A stretch of DNA of 64,000 bases, from positions 124,001-188,000 of the forward strand of contig RCSZ01000005.1 of assembly GCA_014898425.1 (NCBI GenBank), read 5' to 3'. This document shows positions 1 to 10,947 of the stretch, in pieces; positions within the stretch are counted from its first letter, which is position 1; each line of letters starts with the position of its first letter. Origin of the DNA: Botryotinia globosa (lineage: Eukaryota > Ascomycota > Leotiomycetes > Helotiales > Sclerotiniaceae). A program made the position numbers and the translations under genes. The notes beneath the pieces were generated by a model, which was not told the origin of the DNA, made no database searches, and saw nothing but the letters and a program-made list of their open reading frames with translations.

Positions 1-1235
1 AGTGACATAATTTTCGAGTTTGCTACAACTTTTCTGCCATGGCCAATTGACTATTAAGCTAGAGGCAAAGTTTTCCGGGCAACTGAAAAAACCCATCTCA
101 TTCAGATCTCAGATCTTGCCAAAAGAGAGCTTAAACACAAAAAAGACGTGGAGTCATATCGTGGAAAACTTTAAAAAGAGGAAAGCGGGTTCAAGATCAA
201 ACATCTTTTGAATCGATTAAGAAAGGGGGAAGCCTCTGCAGTTCTCGCTTACAATATCCATGACTTCAAGATGTGGACCGTTGACTGGAGGGTCAGATAA
301 CAAGCATCCATAGGCCGTTTCAAGTTCATTGAGATGCAATCAGTTATTCAAAAAGGCGAGCTTTCAATCCCATGTTATCCGGAGACATATCATATGTGAA
401 GAGTATTTATAGTAAACAGTACCTAGTGCCTTGGCAGTTTGGGTTGATCTTTCCTCTTTCAATGATTTCCCAAAATTCAGTGCTGCTGATTAAATAAAAG
501 CTATCAGCCAATGCTTCCCAGCTCTGAATCAACTGATCCCTTGACATTATAAGAGTTCTGGAACCTACTCACCACACACCGTGATGTTTTGTGATATAAT
601 CCCTACAAAATTCAGATTGTTTTATATAAACTAAAATATTATGTAATTACTCTAAATCTCTATATTAAAATTTGAAACTTTTATAATAGATAATTCAATA
701 TAATATTAAAACAAAAAGATTTTCAATTTATTTTTAAATATTTTTTACAATTTTTAACTTATAACACTTTTCCCATACAAAATAAACGAATTTTTCGAAA
801 ACTTTTAAACTTCTAACTTTAAATCTTCAAAAATATCATTTTAAAAAATATTTAAAAATAAATCATATATTTTTCACGCAATATTTTTAATAATCCTAAA
901 TCATTTTATAATAAAAATTTCCATTTTATTAAATACAATAATAAATGAATAAGACTATAAAAAGCTAAATAATTGAATGTTTTAATTGGAAAAGCGTTAT
1001 ATGTGCTATGAGCGGGGGCTAGAACTCTTATAACAACTATTGAAATGCAACAACTATAATAAGTGGTTGGCTGACAAAGCTGTCATCTTGGTCAGTAAAG
1101 CTACCCGTAATAAATTTGGCGCGTCGCGACTTTTCCACTTTAGCACGCGTTACCCCAATTCAATCCGTACATGCATAGCAGTGAGGAACATTCTAACTTA
1201 TTAACATTGGGATAAAATTTTGAAATAACGACAAA
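1..1235. other. Intergenic, with AT-rich block
   Basis: No convincing gene is visible. From about 560 to 980 the sequence is extremely A+T rich with many short poly-A and poly-T runs, unlike the mixed sequence on either side. Such blocks in ascomycetes often come from old repeats decayed by repeat-induced point mutation, but nothing here can be matched to a transposon. The last 250 bases before the primase start regain normal composition and presumably hold its promoter. Confidence 0.5.
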
Positions 1236-2902
1236 ATGATACGTCAAGACCCAAACAGATTCTCCAAGAGGCAAAAGCCAGACTATAGGAAAACTCAATT
1301 TGCAGAAAAGCCCGCCTACAAAGATCTCAACTACCCGCACCGTCTGAATTTCTACACAATACCTCCTACGGCTGATATAACTCTGGAACAATTTGAGCAA
1401 TGGGCTATTGATCGCCTGCGAGGTATTTCAGCAACTTAGTCATAACTGCGAATATATAATAACATAAAAAATAGTTCTCGCAGAACTCGAAGCATGTTCA
1501 TTCAGAAATAGAACCCCTGCCGAGACAGCAGCCCACATGAAGCCTCTTCTCGATAAATATTTACCACTTTCTGCTTCTTCGTCTGGATCTAGCGCACTGC
1601 AGGCCGAGAGACAGAAGGATCATTATAGTCATTTTATCTTGCGGCTTGCTTTTGCTTCTACAGAAGACTTACGAAGACGATTTTCTCGCGTGGAGTCTAT
1701 GTTATTCCGTTTGCGATTCCAGGCAGACGATTTAAGAGAACGGCAATCATTTGTGGAGGGCCTTAACCTAGACTGGGAGACAGTGAGTGAGGATGAGAAA
1801 AAAGATTATTGGGAGCAATTGAAGGGTGCAGCCGGCAGAGACAAGATGAGAATTGAAGAAGAGAGTTGGTTCAAAGTAGACTGGGAGAGAGTCCCAGAAT
1901 TAGTCGAGAGTCGGAGGGTATTCTTAAAAGGTGGAAAGGCGTATGTTCATTCCAGGGAACAACTATCAATGGTTGTTGCCGAATTTACAAGCAGGCTGGA
2001 TAAAGCTTTGGAGGTTTGTTTGATTTTTCCAACTTCTTATTATGAATCATTCTAATTGCTCACTCAGATCACATCTCGCGCACTTCCTCGGCTTGATGAA
2101 GATGATCGACTAACACCAATTCTTACACATCTTTCTCAAAACTTCACCACACCGGATGCAAATTACTCCAGCTCAGCCACTGCAGTCGATGGAGCTGACA
2201 TATCCGCCCGTAATATTGACGCACTCTCCTCTTCATTCCCTCTCTGCATGCAAAACCTCCATAAATCCCTCCGCCGGGATGCACATCTCAAACATTACGG
2301 TCGTCTGCAATACACCCTATTCCTCAAGGGTATCGGCCTGAATCTGGAAGAATGTCTCGTATTCTGGCGTTCCGCCTTCAGTAAAATTACAGATGATGTC
2401 TTCAATAAAGAATACAGATACAATGTTCGTCACGCATATGGTGACGTGGGAGGAGATTCGAATCGTAGAGGCAACGGTTATTCTCCGTTTAGTTGTCAGA
2501 AGATATTGACGGAGCATCCTCCGGGACCAGGAGAATCACACGGTTGTCCTTATAGACATTTTAGTTTGGACAACCTAACTTCATTATTGCGCGCCGTAGG
2601 CGTGAACGATCATGAGGTTTTGAGAGGAGTAAAAGAAGATAAAGAGAAGCAGAAGTTCCATCTTGCTTGCAATAGGTATGTAATTCAAGAAATACTCCTT
2701 CGATAGCTGCTAACAGATAATGTCTAGAGTCTTCGAGTACGCACATAAGCAGGAGATTAAGAAAGTAAAAGATGATGGTACATGGGGTGCAGCACAATTA
2801 GAAACCATTGTACACCCCAATGAGTACTTTAAACGAAGTTATCTACTCAAAAATATGGGCAAAACCCCTGCTGTAGGGGAGGATATCAGAATGGATGGTT
2901 AA
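1236..2902 (+). CDS. PRI2: DNA primase large subunit (Pri2)
   Basis: Regulatory, iron-sulfur subunit of the primase heterodimer that with DNA polymerase alpha makes RNA-DNA primers in the nucleus. Four exons give an in-phase 502-residue protein: 1236-1422, 1475-2013, 2068-2675, 2728-2902. The C-terminal domain has the four cysteines expected for the 4Fe-4S cluster: Cys302 (in SFPLCMQNLH), Cys385 (FSCQKIL), Cys402 (HGCPYRHF) and Cys443 (LACNRVFEY). The N-terminal part has the family's LNYPHRLNFY motif. Length fits the family (about 500). The ATG at 1236 follows an A-rich context and gives the conserved N-terminus. The last intron lies within the codon after Cys443, so a single-exon reading would lose the conserved FEYAHKQEI stretch. 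Confidence 0.95.
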
Positions 2903-3559
2903 GTAATGTATGAATTATATATGAAATAGGTTAGTACTGGCGTTACTGGTTGGGAGTAGAGGGTGTCTTTTACGTCCTGTATGATAAGATACCATAATCA
3001 AGACTCAATGTCCTCTTTTTTTAGTGAGGCAAGCAATGCATACATCAAGAGTACACCTTCACTCTAATCACACTTCGTTCTTCTGAGCCTTCTCGTTCAT
3101 TTGACACTCGTCTATTTCTTTTGGACGCACGATGGACGCACCAATTTTCTGATGATACTCCGTCTCTTCTGCTGCTGCTGTTTTCTGATACTTTTTTCAA
3201 CTTTTTTGGTAAACCAGACCCTGACTTGCTTCGATAGCTTCAAGAAATAGCTGAAGAATCAATCTTCCCCCTTGCTGGTTTTCAGACAATGTGCATTGTA
3301 AATAAATACAACAGTGGTCGATATATTTGTCCAAGAATTTGCACCACAAAGTCAGTCATCCCTCGTCATTCACTCCATTCAAGTGCCCCACTCCACGTTA
3401 CGATTTATATTAGACAGCAACTTTGCGCTAACACCTTGTCAAGCACTCACTCACGCACAAATAGTTCACCAAAAAAACATTCAACTACTACCCATCTATC
3501 CAAGTCTCGAAATCAAACTTTCCTCGCCCCTCCAACTACAAGAATAATTACAAGCAGAA
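2903..3559. other. Intergenic: primase 3' end and leader of first microprotein
   Basis: No gene seen. The region between PRI2 and the first small membrane protein includes a pyrimidine-rich stretch around 3060-3220, common in fungal promoters. Overlapping short reading frames from 3289 to 3550 lack coding character and fit a leader. Confidence 0.4.
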
Positions 3560-3781
3560 ATGGCTGCCAGTTTACAGACGAAGTCTGCTATAAGCCGAGA
3601 GGTCACACCCTCAGAGGTTCCAATGCTGGCCTTTGGTTTTTGCTTGGGTGCAATTTTGGGATTCATCGCTTGGTATCTCATGTATTTCTATATGCTTAAT
3701 TTTGTATTCCCTCGAATTGATGGAGTGCAGGTCCAGGAGATTCTCCAGAGAGATCGGAGGAACTCCGGAGTCGATGATTAG
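3560..3781 (+). CDS. Small single-pass membrane protein 1 (tandem trio)
   Basis: Uncharacterised 73-residue protein, single exon. A hydrophobic helix covers about residues 20-51 (LAFGFCLGAILGFIAWYLM and following), long enough to span a bilayer. The C-terminus is short and charged (EILQRDRRNSGVDD). No signal-peptide cleavage site is evident. It is the first of three similar small genes on the same strand (3560, 4609, 5598). All three share a glycine-spaced pattern in the membrane helix, G-x(2)-LG-x(2)-LG or close to it. No function can be assigned. Coding status rests on the intact frame, the clean transmembrane segment and the likeness to its neighbours. Confidence 0.6.
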   Translation: MAASLQTKSAISREVTPSEVPMLAFGFCLGAILGFIAWYLMYFYMLNFVFPRIDGVQVQEILQRDRRNSGVDD

Positions 3782-4608
3782 GGACGAGATCTGTTGACTT
3801 GGATGGGGGTCAGTAGAGAATATGAGAGCACCATTGCACGATGAGTTATATCTCTTAGCGGTGAGGGTGGAGTGATATCTGTGTCTGAAACTGGAGGAAG
3901 AACTGCAGGTTGAGCTGAGTCAAGTCGATCTATGTGTGTTGGAAACTATATGCACCACAGCACACTCAGCTTCAATAACTCCGAGTTCCAGGACTAAAAC
4001 ACGGCAAAAATTAATATATCAAATCAATGAATGATTCTCGTCTCGACTGATACTCTGCACTTTGAGGAAATTCTTCAGTGGGTGCTGGGAGAAGAATATT
4101 GGCACTTCGAGTCAGAAGCTATACGAATTTCCTTTCTTCGCAAGTACGTACGATCCTACAACCTCCAACCTACTGCCCTCATTAGCTAATTTTTCTATTT
4201 AAGAGATGATAGAAAATTATTCGTGCCCACTACCTGTGACGAATGCGGATTCCACACATTCCCGTTTCGGTGGTCAATCTCTTGGGGCGTCGTGTGCTAG
4301 ACTAACTAAATCTATTTAATTGCAAACGTCGATTGATCATTTCACTTATGTTGCCATGATAAATGTTTTCGTTCCATATCTGATTTTCGAACCGTAAATA
4401 CAGAAGGAATTCTCACATTTATTTCCCCATTCGAATCGTCAAGTGCAATTCTGCCCCCAAAATAGCCGAAAACGGCAATTTCCACATCATTTCCCAATTA
4501 GGCCTTTTGTAAAAAAATTCCGAACGTCCTTCTCTATTCACTTAATTACAACATATATCCCATGATGCTTGTATTTGTTTCTTTACAATTTTTTGGTAGC
4601 TTTAGATA
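3782..4608. other. Intergenic between microproteins 1 and 2
   Basis: Holds the 3' end of the first microprotein gene, the probable promoter of the second, and a candidate untranslated-leader intron (listed separately). No other coding signal seen. Confidence 0.4.
4144..4203 (+). other. Candidate 5'-UTR intron of microprotein 2
   Basis: A 60-nt stretch begins with GTACGT and ends with TTTAAG, with a fungal branch-site sequence GCTAAT about 14 nt before the end. It lies 405 nt upstream of the ATG at 4609 and not within an open frame, so it would sit in the transcript leader. Confidence 0.4.
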
Positions 4609-4794
4609 ATGGGGAGAACATACAATTTACACGGGCCAAGAAATAAGAATATGTTGGATCTCCACCATCTCAACGCAGCGACTGTCGTGTGTGGATTGTT
4701 TCTGGGAGTTATGTTGGCGCTTATTGTTTTCATTGTTACATTTAGGATGGCGGTAGATCATATGCAAGAATTGGAGGGACCAGGGATTGTCTAA
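4609..4794 (+). CDS. Small single-pass membrane protein 2 (tandem trio)
   Basis: Uncharacterised 61-residue protein in one exon. Residues 22-47 form a strong transmembrane helix (VVCGLFLGVMLALIVFIVTF) followed by an arginine and a short polar tail ending EGPGIV. The run FIVTFR closely matches FIVTLR of the third member at the same place relative to the helix end, and both have a [LI]-G-[VM] step inside the helix. The N-terminus is basic and polar with no signal-peptide look, so an N-in or tail-anchored-like topology is possible. The candidate leader intron at 4144-4203 supports transcription. Function unknown. Confidence 0.6.
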   Translation: MGRTYNLHGPRNKNMLDLHHLNAATVVCGLFLGVMLALIVFIVTFRMAVDHMQELEGPGIV

Positions 4795-5597
4795 GGGGGG
4801 ATCGGGGCAAGAATCGATGGAGCTGCTTCTGAGTTGGAGATGCGCATGAGAGACCAAGCTGGGCCTGTGAACAAATACAGAGCATGAAACATCTTCGTCG
4901 GAAGGCTCTGCATAGATCTATTAGTAGGCTTCGGGGGATGAAGATAGAGACAAGATCTGGAGGGTCCATAAGTATAGGTATGAAAATCTAGAATTGTAAG
5001 TATGGTATTCACAAGATGGTCCAGATAGTTCCTTTGGCTACCTAGGTAGATACTGATGATAAGATTCATATTTCAGATTCACCGCCATAGCTTCACCATA
5101 CGATCAGAGACTGTTAATCTTATTTGGCTGGTTATTCATCGTATTCACTTTCGGCAAGAGATTAGTACGGATGGCAGATTGTAAGGCTGTAGCTTGCTTT
5201 TCAATTGCTATTTATACCCCTCGAACAAGTCCACAACATCAAGACACAATTCTTCTATCTATACAATTTCCAACATCTGTATGTACCTGCTTTTCTGTTT
5301 TCCCTTGCTATAACTAATTACCATCCGCCAGATTATCCTATCTTGCGATCTGGGTTCTAGAAGAAGATCTCATAATCGAAGGTCGAAGAATTTGAGGAAC
5401 AGAAGACTAGTCATTGACAGATACTCTTTGCGCATTATCATCGTTGTCCCACGAATCCCTTGGACTACAGACTCGATCTAGATTCACATATCTGCCAGAT
5501 ATACGTCAAAAGACGTCAAGATCCAAAAACTGTCAGCAAGAGCATAATATAATTTAGAGGTCCAATCGACGTAGGCATAGAATAGAGTAATGAAACT
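4795..5597. other. Intergenic between microproteins 2 and 3
   Basis: Contains the 3' end of microprotein 2, the probable promoter of microprotein 3 and a well-formed candidate leader intron (5279-5331). Nothing else recognised. Confidence 0.4.
5279..5331 (+). other. Candidate 5'-UTR intron of microprotein 3
   Basis: A 53-nt segment begins GTATGT, has the branch-site match ACTAAT and ends CGCCAG, all near-consensus for filamentous fungi. It lies 266 nt upstream of the ATG at 5598, outside any long open frame, so it is best read as an intron in the untranslated leader. Confidence 0.5.
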
Positions 5598-5873
5598 ATG
5601 GAAAACTTGTCTCCATTTTCAGCATTTGAGAATACCGGAACGATCAATGTCAGCGAGCGGGCTGTCGACAAGACTGCAGCAATCGTAATGTTCGTTATCG
5701 GAATGTTGTTAGGACTGTCCTTCTTTATTGTTACACTGCGACTATTTGATGAAACCATCCGACCAAAATACTTCCCATCACTCCCAAGCTTTCGCAGTTC
5801 GACAGAAAGAGTTACCATGAGCTCAGGTGGCGCACCTATCACGCCGATAGAGAGATATGGAGGATTAGTTTAG
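5598..5873 (+). CDS. Small single-pass membrane protein 3 (tandem trio)
   Basis: Uncharacterised 91-residue protein in one exon. It has a polar, acidic N-terminus (to about residue 25), a transmembrane helix at about 26-48 (IVMFVIGMLLGLSFFIVTLR), and a 40-residue serine/proline-rich tail that ends ITPIERYGGLV. The end of the helix (FIVTLR) matches microprotein 2. The leader intron at 5279-5331 supports that this is a real transcript. No catalytic motif or known domain is recognisable. Confidence 0.65.
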   Translation: MENLSPFSAFENTGTINVSERAVDKTAAIVMFVIGMLLGLSFFIVTLRLFDETIRPKYFPSLPSFRSSTERVTMSSGGAPITPIERYGGLV

Positions 5874-6267
5874 ATGCGGGTCAAATCGATTATATGTTAG
5901 AGCTGTGTGAGTGGATCCGAGTTGATTAAGTTGGGAAATATCGACTCTGCCGACAGAAATCATGGGTGATGCGACAAGTTCCAGCTTTTGGGGTTAATCA
6001 TGTGGTCATATATATCTCCTTTGCGTATTTAGAAATCAGCCGATGGTAAATGAAGAGCCTCGGTCTCATATTTTGGTCTATAATGTGTCTTTCTTGTTCT
6101 TTAACTGATTGAATATTTTTCCAATGTCTTTGTTGTGCATCTTTGTGGTGTACGGCTCGCGGTTGACATAAAGAAAAACGGAAAGATATTAGATTATGTT
6201 CGTTTGTACCTACTCATTTTCAATCACTATCTTCATATCTTGATCGAAATACCCTCTGTTACTAATT
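5874..6267. other. Intergenic
   Basis: No coding signal. It probably holds the terminator of microprotein 3 and the promoter of the HEXXH gene. Confidence 0.35.
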
Positions 6268-9200
6268 ATGGCAACGCGAGAAACGCCCTTTGCAGGGAAA
6301 TATGGACATCCTCGAGGCCCAGGTCACGAACTACTTAGGGAGTGGCTCCCTTTGAAGAAAAGTGGATTGACACCGACCTCACCAAGTGCAGTCGATTGGA
6401 GAAAGTTGGTGTCAGCAGATGACCATAAGGCACTAGAAGCTTACCAGAGAACGAGATTCTGGGGTAAGTGATCAATTATCTCATGAACTAGCCAAACCTA
6501 ATTTGTTATAGGGTTTACTGCTCGTGAATTAGAACAAATTGGAGCACTGGCAGATATCAGGCCAGATAAATGGGATCCCGATTCAACAACTGGACGGGTC
6601 GACCTTGACACGGTTCCGATACACCCTATCTTTGAGAGGAAACATTGGGAAAGAGAAGATGTGATACCATTGCATTTTCCCAAACATCCATATGGAGATG
6701 GCGACAAATTCTGGGAGGTAAGTGCAGGACTTTCAGACGGTAGGAACCGGATTCACTAGTGGAACTAGATCAAAGGCAACGACGAGATATGGGAGGCAAT
6801 ACAACCCGCTCTCAAGATTGCCACTCTTGTGCTTTCTAACGTTGCTACTTGGCAGTGGTAAAACTCTCGACTTTATCTATTTTCATGTTACTTTGCTGAC
6901 AGAAAAAGGTTTGATGCACTACTCAATGGCATGTACGAGAAAATACCTGATGATAAATTACCTGCCGAAATTAGAGGGTCTGATTACTGGCGTTTTTATC
7001 CTCCAAACACTCACAACTATCAGGAGAGAGTTACTGCGCTCAATGAATTCTTCAATGAAATAGTGGGTTCAATAAGTTGGGCCTTTGGAGTGGGACAAGT
7101 CTCGTTAGAATGTTTTCCCCAAGATGGGTACGTAAACGAATCACAACTTTTGGTGTCTCTCACATGAAATTCCGCATCACAAGTTTAAGTCTAATCCCCT
7201 ATTCATCTCAAGAATATCCAATATAATTCCTAATCTAGCTTTCATTTCTTATTTTTCTTGAAACTATTCTTGCACTTTGAACACTGACTCCCCTGGCATT
7301 GATAGAACTTATACGAGCGGTATGACAGTTGGCCCTAGAAACTCAGTATTGAATCTCAAGGGTACTACTTTCATTTTAATTGCTCATGATTTAGTCGAAC
7401 CGCTATTGAATCCAAACTTGCTACCGGAAGATAGAGCACTAGACACCTTTCAAATCGTTTCTGTGGTATTACATGAACTCACGGTTCGTGACTATTCACC
7501 ATTCTAGATGAAAAAGTTTCATTGCTGACTCGAAAAGCATGCAATGGTTACCTATCTATCGGCAAAAATGAAAGATGCAGATTCAAGATATGACGGGGAA
7601 CCGTATTTCATGGACGAGCCGATTGCTGAGACGTGAGCATTCAATTAAACACACTTACTCATTCTTGAATGCAACTAATGTATATCTCTCAAGTGGATTC
7701 TCGATGCAGACATCCGTATGTTGCAATACAACTTTGTATATTGAATATTAACGTTATTCAGGTATTTGGAGGAATCGACATACCACTAGTCAGCGGTCTG
7801 GATCTCCCAGGCAAGTCATGTGGAGGAATGGTTCAGTAAGTGATTGATTTGTCTTACATCTAGCTAGCAATACTCACTCGGAACTTAGATTCAATTTCCC
7901 CAGTGTGTGGTTTGGTGGAGTCTCAGGAGGCCCCGTGCTTCCTCCGTCAGATACTCAGAAATTGTGGGATATCAGAGCATCATATCCAGTACCTGTAGAT
8001 TGGTTCATGGGACTACATGATCAAAATTTCTGGAGTTTTTACTTACGAGCGTAAGTACTATGAATACATTGCACAATATACTTTCAAGGCTATGATCTAA
8101 ATCATCCATTATAGTTTCGGTCCCAAGGCCACACACATGGGTCCGAAGATTATTGGGCAATGGAATTTTAAAAGCGATCAACTATATGCAACAGCTCCTA
8201 AAGGCGATGAAGACACTTCTCCTCTCGATGTGCCAGCTTTAGCGCAAGAATCTGAGATGGTGTCGGTTTATATAGAAAATGCGCGTCGGAGAAGAGTTAA
8301 AAAAATCATGGAGAGAGCTCAGAACATAAATCCAAAGCAACCAGGGCATTATCGCTATTCGCAAAGAGTAGCCCTGAAAGATAAAGCTCCGTACTCAGGT
8401 CAAGTTGTGAGCACACTTTGTTCCTTAATTCTACATTTTCTTAAGTCAAGAATTCTCTCATCATATATGCTTTTTCTCTTGCCAATTCACAAACAAATTT
8501 GTGTATCGAAGGATTTCTCTTATTTCATTACATCATTATATGGACAGTTACTGACTCATCATCATTTTAGTGTCCAAGATACGATGAGATCAAAAAATAT
8601 TTTGAGGATAACAGAACCGCTTTGGGATTAGGAGCAATGAGATTTACCATACCTTCGCCCTTATTACGAAGTTATGTTGTACGCCATGGTGGAATCAACC
8701 TTACAAATCCAGAATGGACCAACTTCTTCGTAGTAGCTAATGGTCATAAGGAAATGTTCACGTAAGGACCCCACTCATGCATGTATCTAAGACATTTTTG
8801 AAAGGCAAAAGATACTTATAGATGAACAGATATAGTCACGCCGGACATGGCATGATTGGCTTAATTAAAGATGGCTGGAGGAGACCAGAAATCCCAATAG
8901 GACCTGTACGTCAACCGTCACTACTGCGTCGAGTATCAACCAGACTTCAACCTTCTGCTTCAAGGCCCAAGCGTGACCAACCGCTGCCACCAAGCGATAA
9001 ACTAGCACAAGTATTCGCAATTGTCTGCTCTGCTATACTTAAAAAGGTTAATCCGCTAGAAGCAACATTAGATTGCTGCAAGAACAATTTTCGGGAAACG
9101 TGTAATGTTGCTTGGGAATTAAACAGGAGTCTGCTAGAGAAAAAGGGTTATGGCATTCCAGATATGCCAAATGGATTTCCAGAGGATTCGATTCATTTTG

Positions 9201-9358
9201 ATAGATGCATATATTGGTCGGAGTTGTTTGATAATGAGGCTCCAAAAGGAATGATTAGAAGAATGAGATTCGAGGCCCCGGCGGTTATAGAGCCAGAACT
9301 ACATGGTAAGAAAAAGTTGCGGAAGAAGTGTGTGTTTCAAAGTCAGGCTGTCAGATGA
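6268..9358 (+). CDS. Putative zinc metallopeptidase-like fungal protein (HEXXH)
   Basis: Twelve exons splice in phase to 750 residues: 6268-6463, 6512-6717, 6769-6857, 6909-7127, 7306-7483, 7538-7632, 7694-7715, 7762-7835, 7889-8050, 8115-8406, 8571-8761, 8830-9358. Exon 5 ends with VVLHELT and exon 6 begins HAMVTYL, so a zincin-type HELTH motif (His293, Glu294, His297) is built across an intron. About 30 residues further on comes DEPIAETGFSMQTSVFGG, whose Glu could be the third zinc ligand, as in gluzincins. No signal peptide or membrane segment is evident. I believe many ascomycetes have proteins with this HExxHA...E-x-GFS...FGG arrangement, but no characterised function is known to me. The least certain junction is exon 3/4: the nearer AG gives a stop codon and the next AG gives an in-phase join. 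Confidence 0.7.
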
Positions 9359-10055
9359 AATTATCAAGATTGAGATGTGGGACTTTGTATTTATCTCTGT
9401 ATCTTTTGTTTACTTGACCTCCTCTTTCTCATTGCTAGTATCAACTCTTGGCCTTTTAGGATATGAGGATCAACTATAGCGAGATAGATGCGTCCAGATT
9501 ATTATCTCAACAGCACATTGATATTGAAGAGATCTATGCGTTGATCTGCACATCACATAGGATGAGGCGTTTGATGAGCACGGGCAACCTGAGGTAAATT
9601 CATAATGAAGTCTTGTAACACTACGCCGCAAGTATACATTATGTGAGTTGCAGTTAGTTCATAATCAAAGTAGTACATTTAAGAATGGAGCAGCGATTTG
9701 TGAACTCCAGCCCGGTTGTATGACCATCGTGTTTCCCGTTTCTGGTAATGACTATGTTTCTGTAGCCTATCTCTCTAAATGCAAGCCAGTAGCCTTATTG
9801 GTTTCATATTGAATGGCACCCTACTTGCTTCCAACTTGAACACTCTCTTGCTCCTCTCTAGACTCTGTAGTCACATCTTGGTTGTCTTAAATTCGTATGT
9901 TCCAAGATACTTCTTCAAACAAGCGGCTATTCTTCTTGAAGTCCTGCTCTATCCTTTTCGAAATCACACACGTGATAGTATTATCGTCCATTGGCAGACA
10001 TATCCAGTAAGTAGATATACTGATACCCCTTAAAAAAGACATAGCTCTGCACTAT
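9359..10055. other. Intergenic
   Basis: Between the convergent HEXXH gene and the broken gene on the minus strand. No coding signal recognised. Confidence 0.35.
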
Positions 10056-10531
10056 CTAATTCCCAACAACGTCATTGTTGTCAATCATTTTGATCAATCC
10101 TTTCGCCCACAAAGCAGGTATAGCCTTCTCATTCGTCCACTCCGTACACTTCCAGAACTTTGGTACTTCCTCATCATCTTTATACGGAGTTCCATCTTCG
10201 TGCTTTTCGGATTAAACCATCTTTGTCTGGTAGGCCGTGGAATACTCTTCAGAACTCCTGTTACTTCATCTAAATCAGACACAGCGAGTTCGCCCAAGAG
10301 AGTTTTTTGATAGAATGACTCGAAAGAATCTGGTGGCGGTGAAGGGAATTTCAAATAACTCATTCCACTAGCTGAGAAAATATCTCCGTTGACTTCATAG
10401 ATTGTACCAGAACCATCTTGGGAGGTCTCAATAAAGATATTGGTGTGGTAGCGTATAGCTTGAGGCATGAGAGGATCTTTCATTGCGAGATGCCATTGGA
10501 TTTTGTAGACTTTGTAGGTTGGTAAAGCCAT
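10056..10531 (-). pseudogene. Conserved-looking fungal protein with a frame break
   Basis: Read on the minus strand from the ATG at 10531, the frame (MALPTYKVYKIQWHLAMKD...) looks like a real protein up to about IPRPTRQRWFNP. After a run of four T on the plus strand (10204-10207) the sensible sequence continues in another frame as KHEDGTPYKDDEEVPKFWK and runs to a stop at 10056-10058 (ending MIDNNDVVGN). No plausible intron fits between the two parts. One missing base in the homopolymer would join them exactly, giving about 159 residues. So this is a one-base deletion in the organism, which makes it a pseudogene, or an assembly error. The family is unknown to me; it resembles small hypothetical proteins common in plant-associated ascomycetes. 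Confidence 0.6.
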
Positions 10532-10755
10532 CTTTTCGTGCTGATATCAAGTAGGCATCAAAGAGTTGTTGTCAAGAATTGATGGGGAAAATCTGGAAAA
10601 CCATTATTGGCTAACCTTAATCCTGATGCATATGGGGCTGAGGCTGATTTACTGTAACTTCATATATCGAACTACTGGCTATGTACGCAGTATATTGGGT
10701 AAATAGCGCTAGCTCAAAGACTCAAGACACTAGTCGTTCAGATCATCACGAAGGG

Positions 10756-10947
10756 TCACACCCTCAAAACATATTCGAGCAAAGGGAAAAGCAGAAGAAA
10801 GATAAAGGCTGCAACAACCAAGCACAATATCGCAGCTATAGTGAAGAATCGACGAACCGCATCGTGTTCATATCTCTGTCGCGGGGGGCCAACCGTAATT
10901 GTCGCAATCAACGGAGTACGTTCACCAGGTTCGTTGCTCTCCATCAT
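10756..10947 (-). CDS. Small membrane protein with acidic-dileucine-like motif
   Basis: A 63-residue frame on the minus strand starting MMESNEPGERTPLIATI, with one strong transmembrane helix at residues 36-60 (FFTIAAILCLVVAAFIFLLL and following) preceded by two arginines. The ERTPLI sequence fits the [DE]xxxL[LI] acidic dileucine sorting motif seen in vacuolar type II membrane proteins. It could be a complete microprotein or the anchor exon left from a larger type II protein whose lumenal part is lost; no continuation was found downstream. It is not clearly related to the trio at 3.5-5.9 kb. Confidence 0.45.
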   Translation of the reverse strand: MMESNEPGERTPLIATITVGPPRQRYEHDAVRRFFTIAAILCLVVAAFIFLLLFPLLEYVLRV

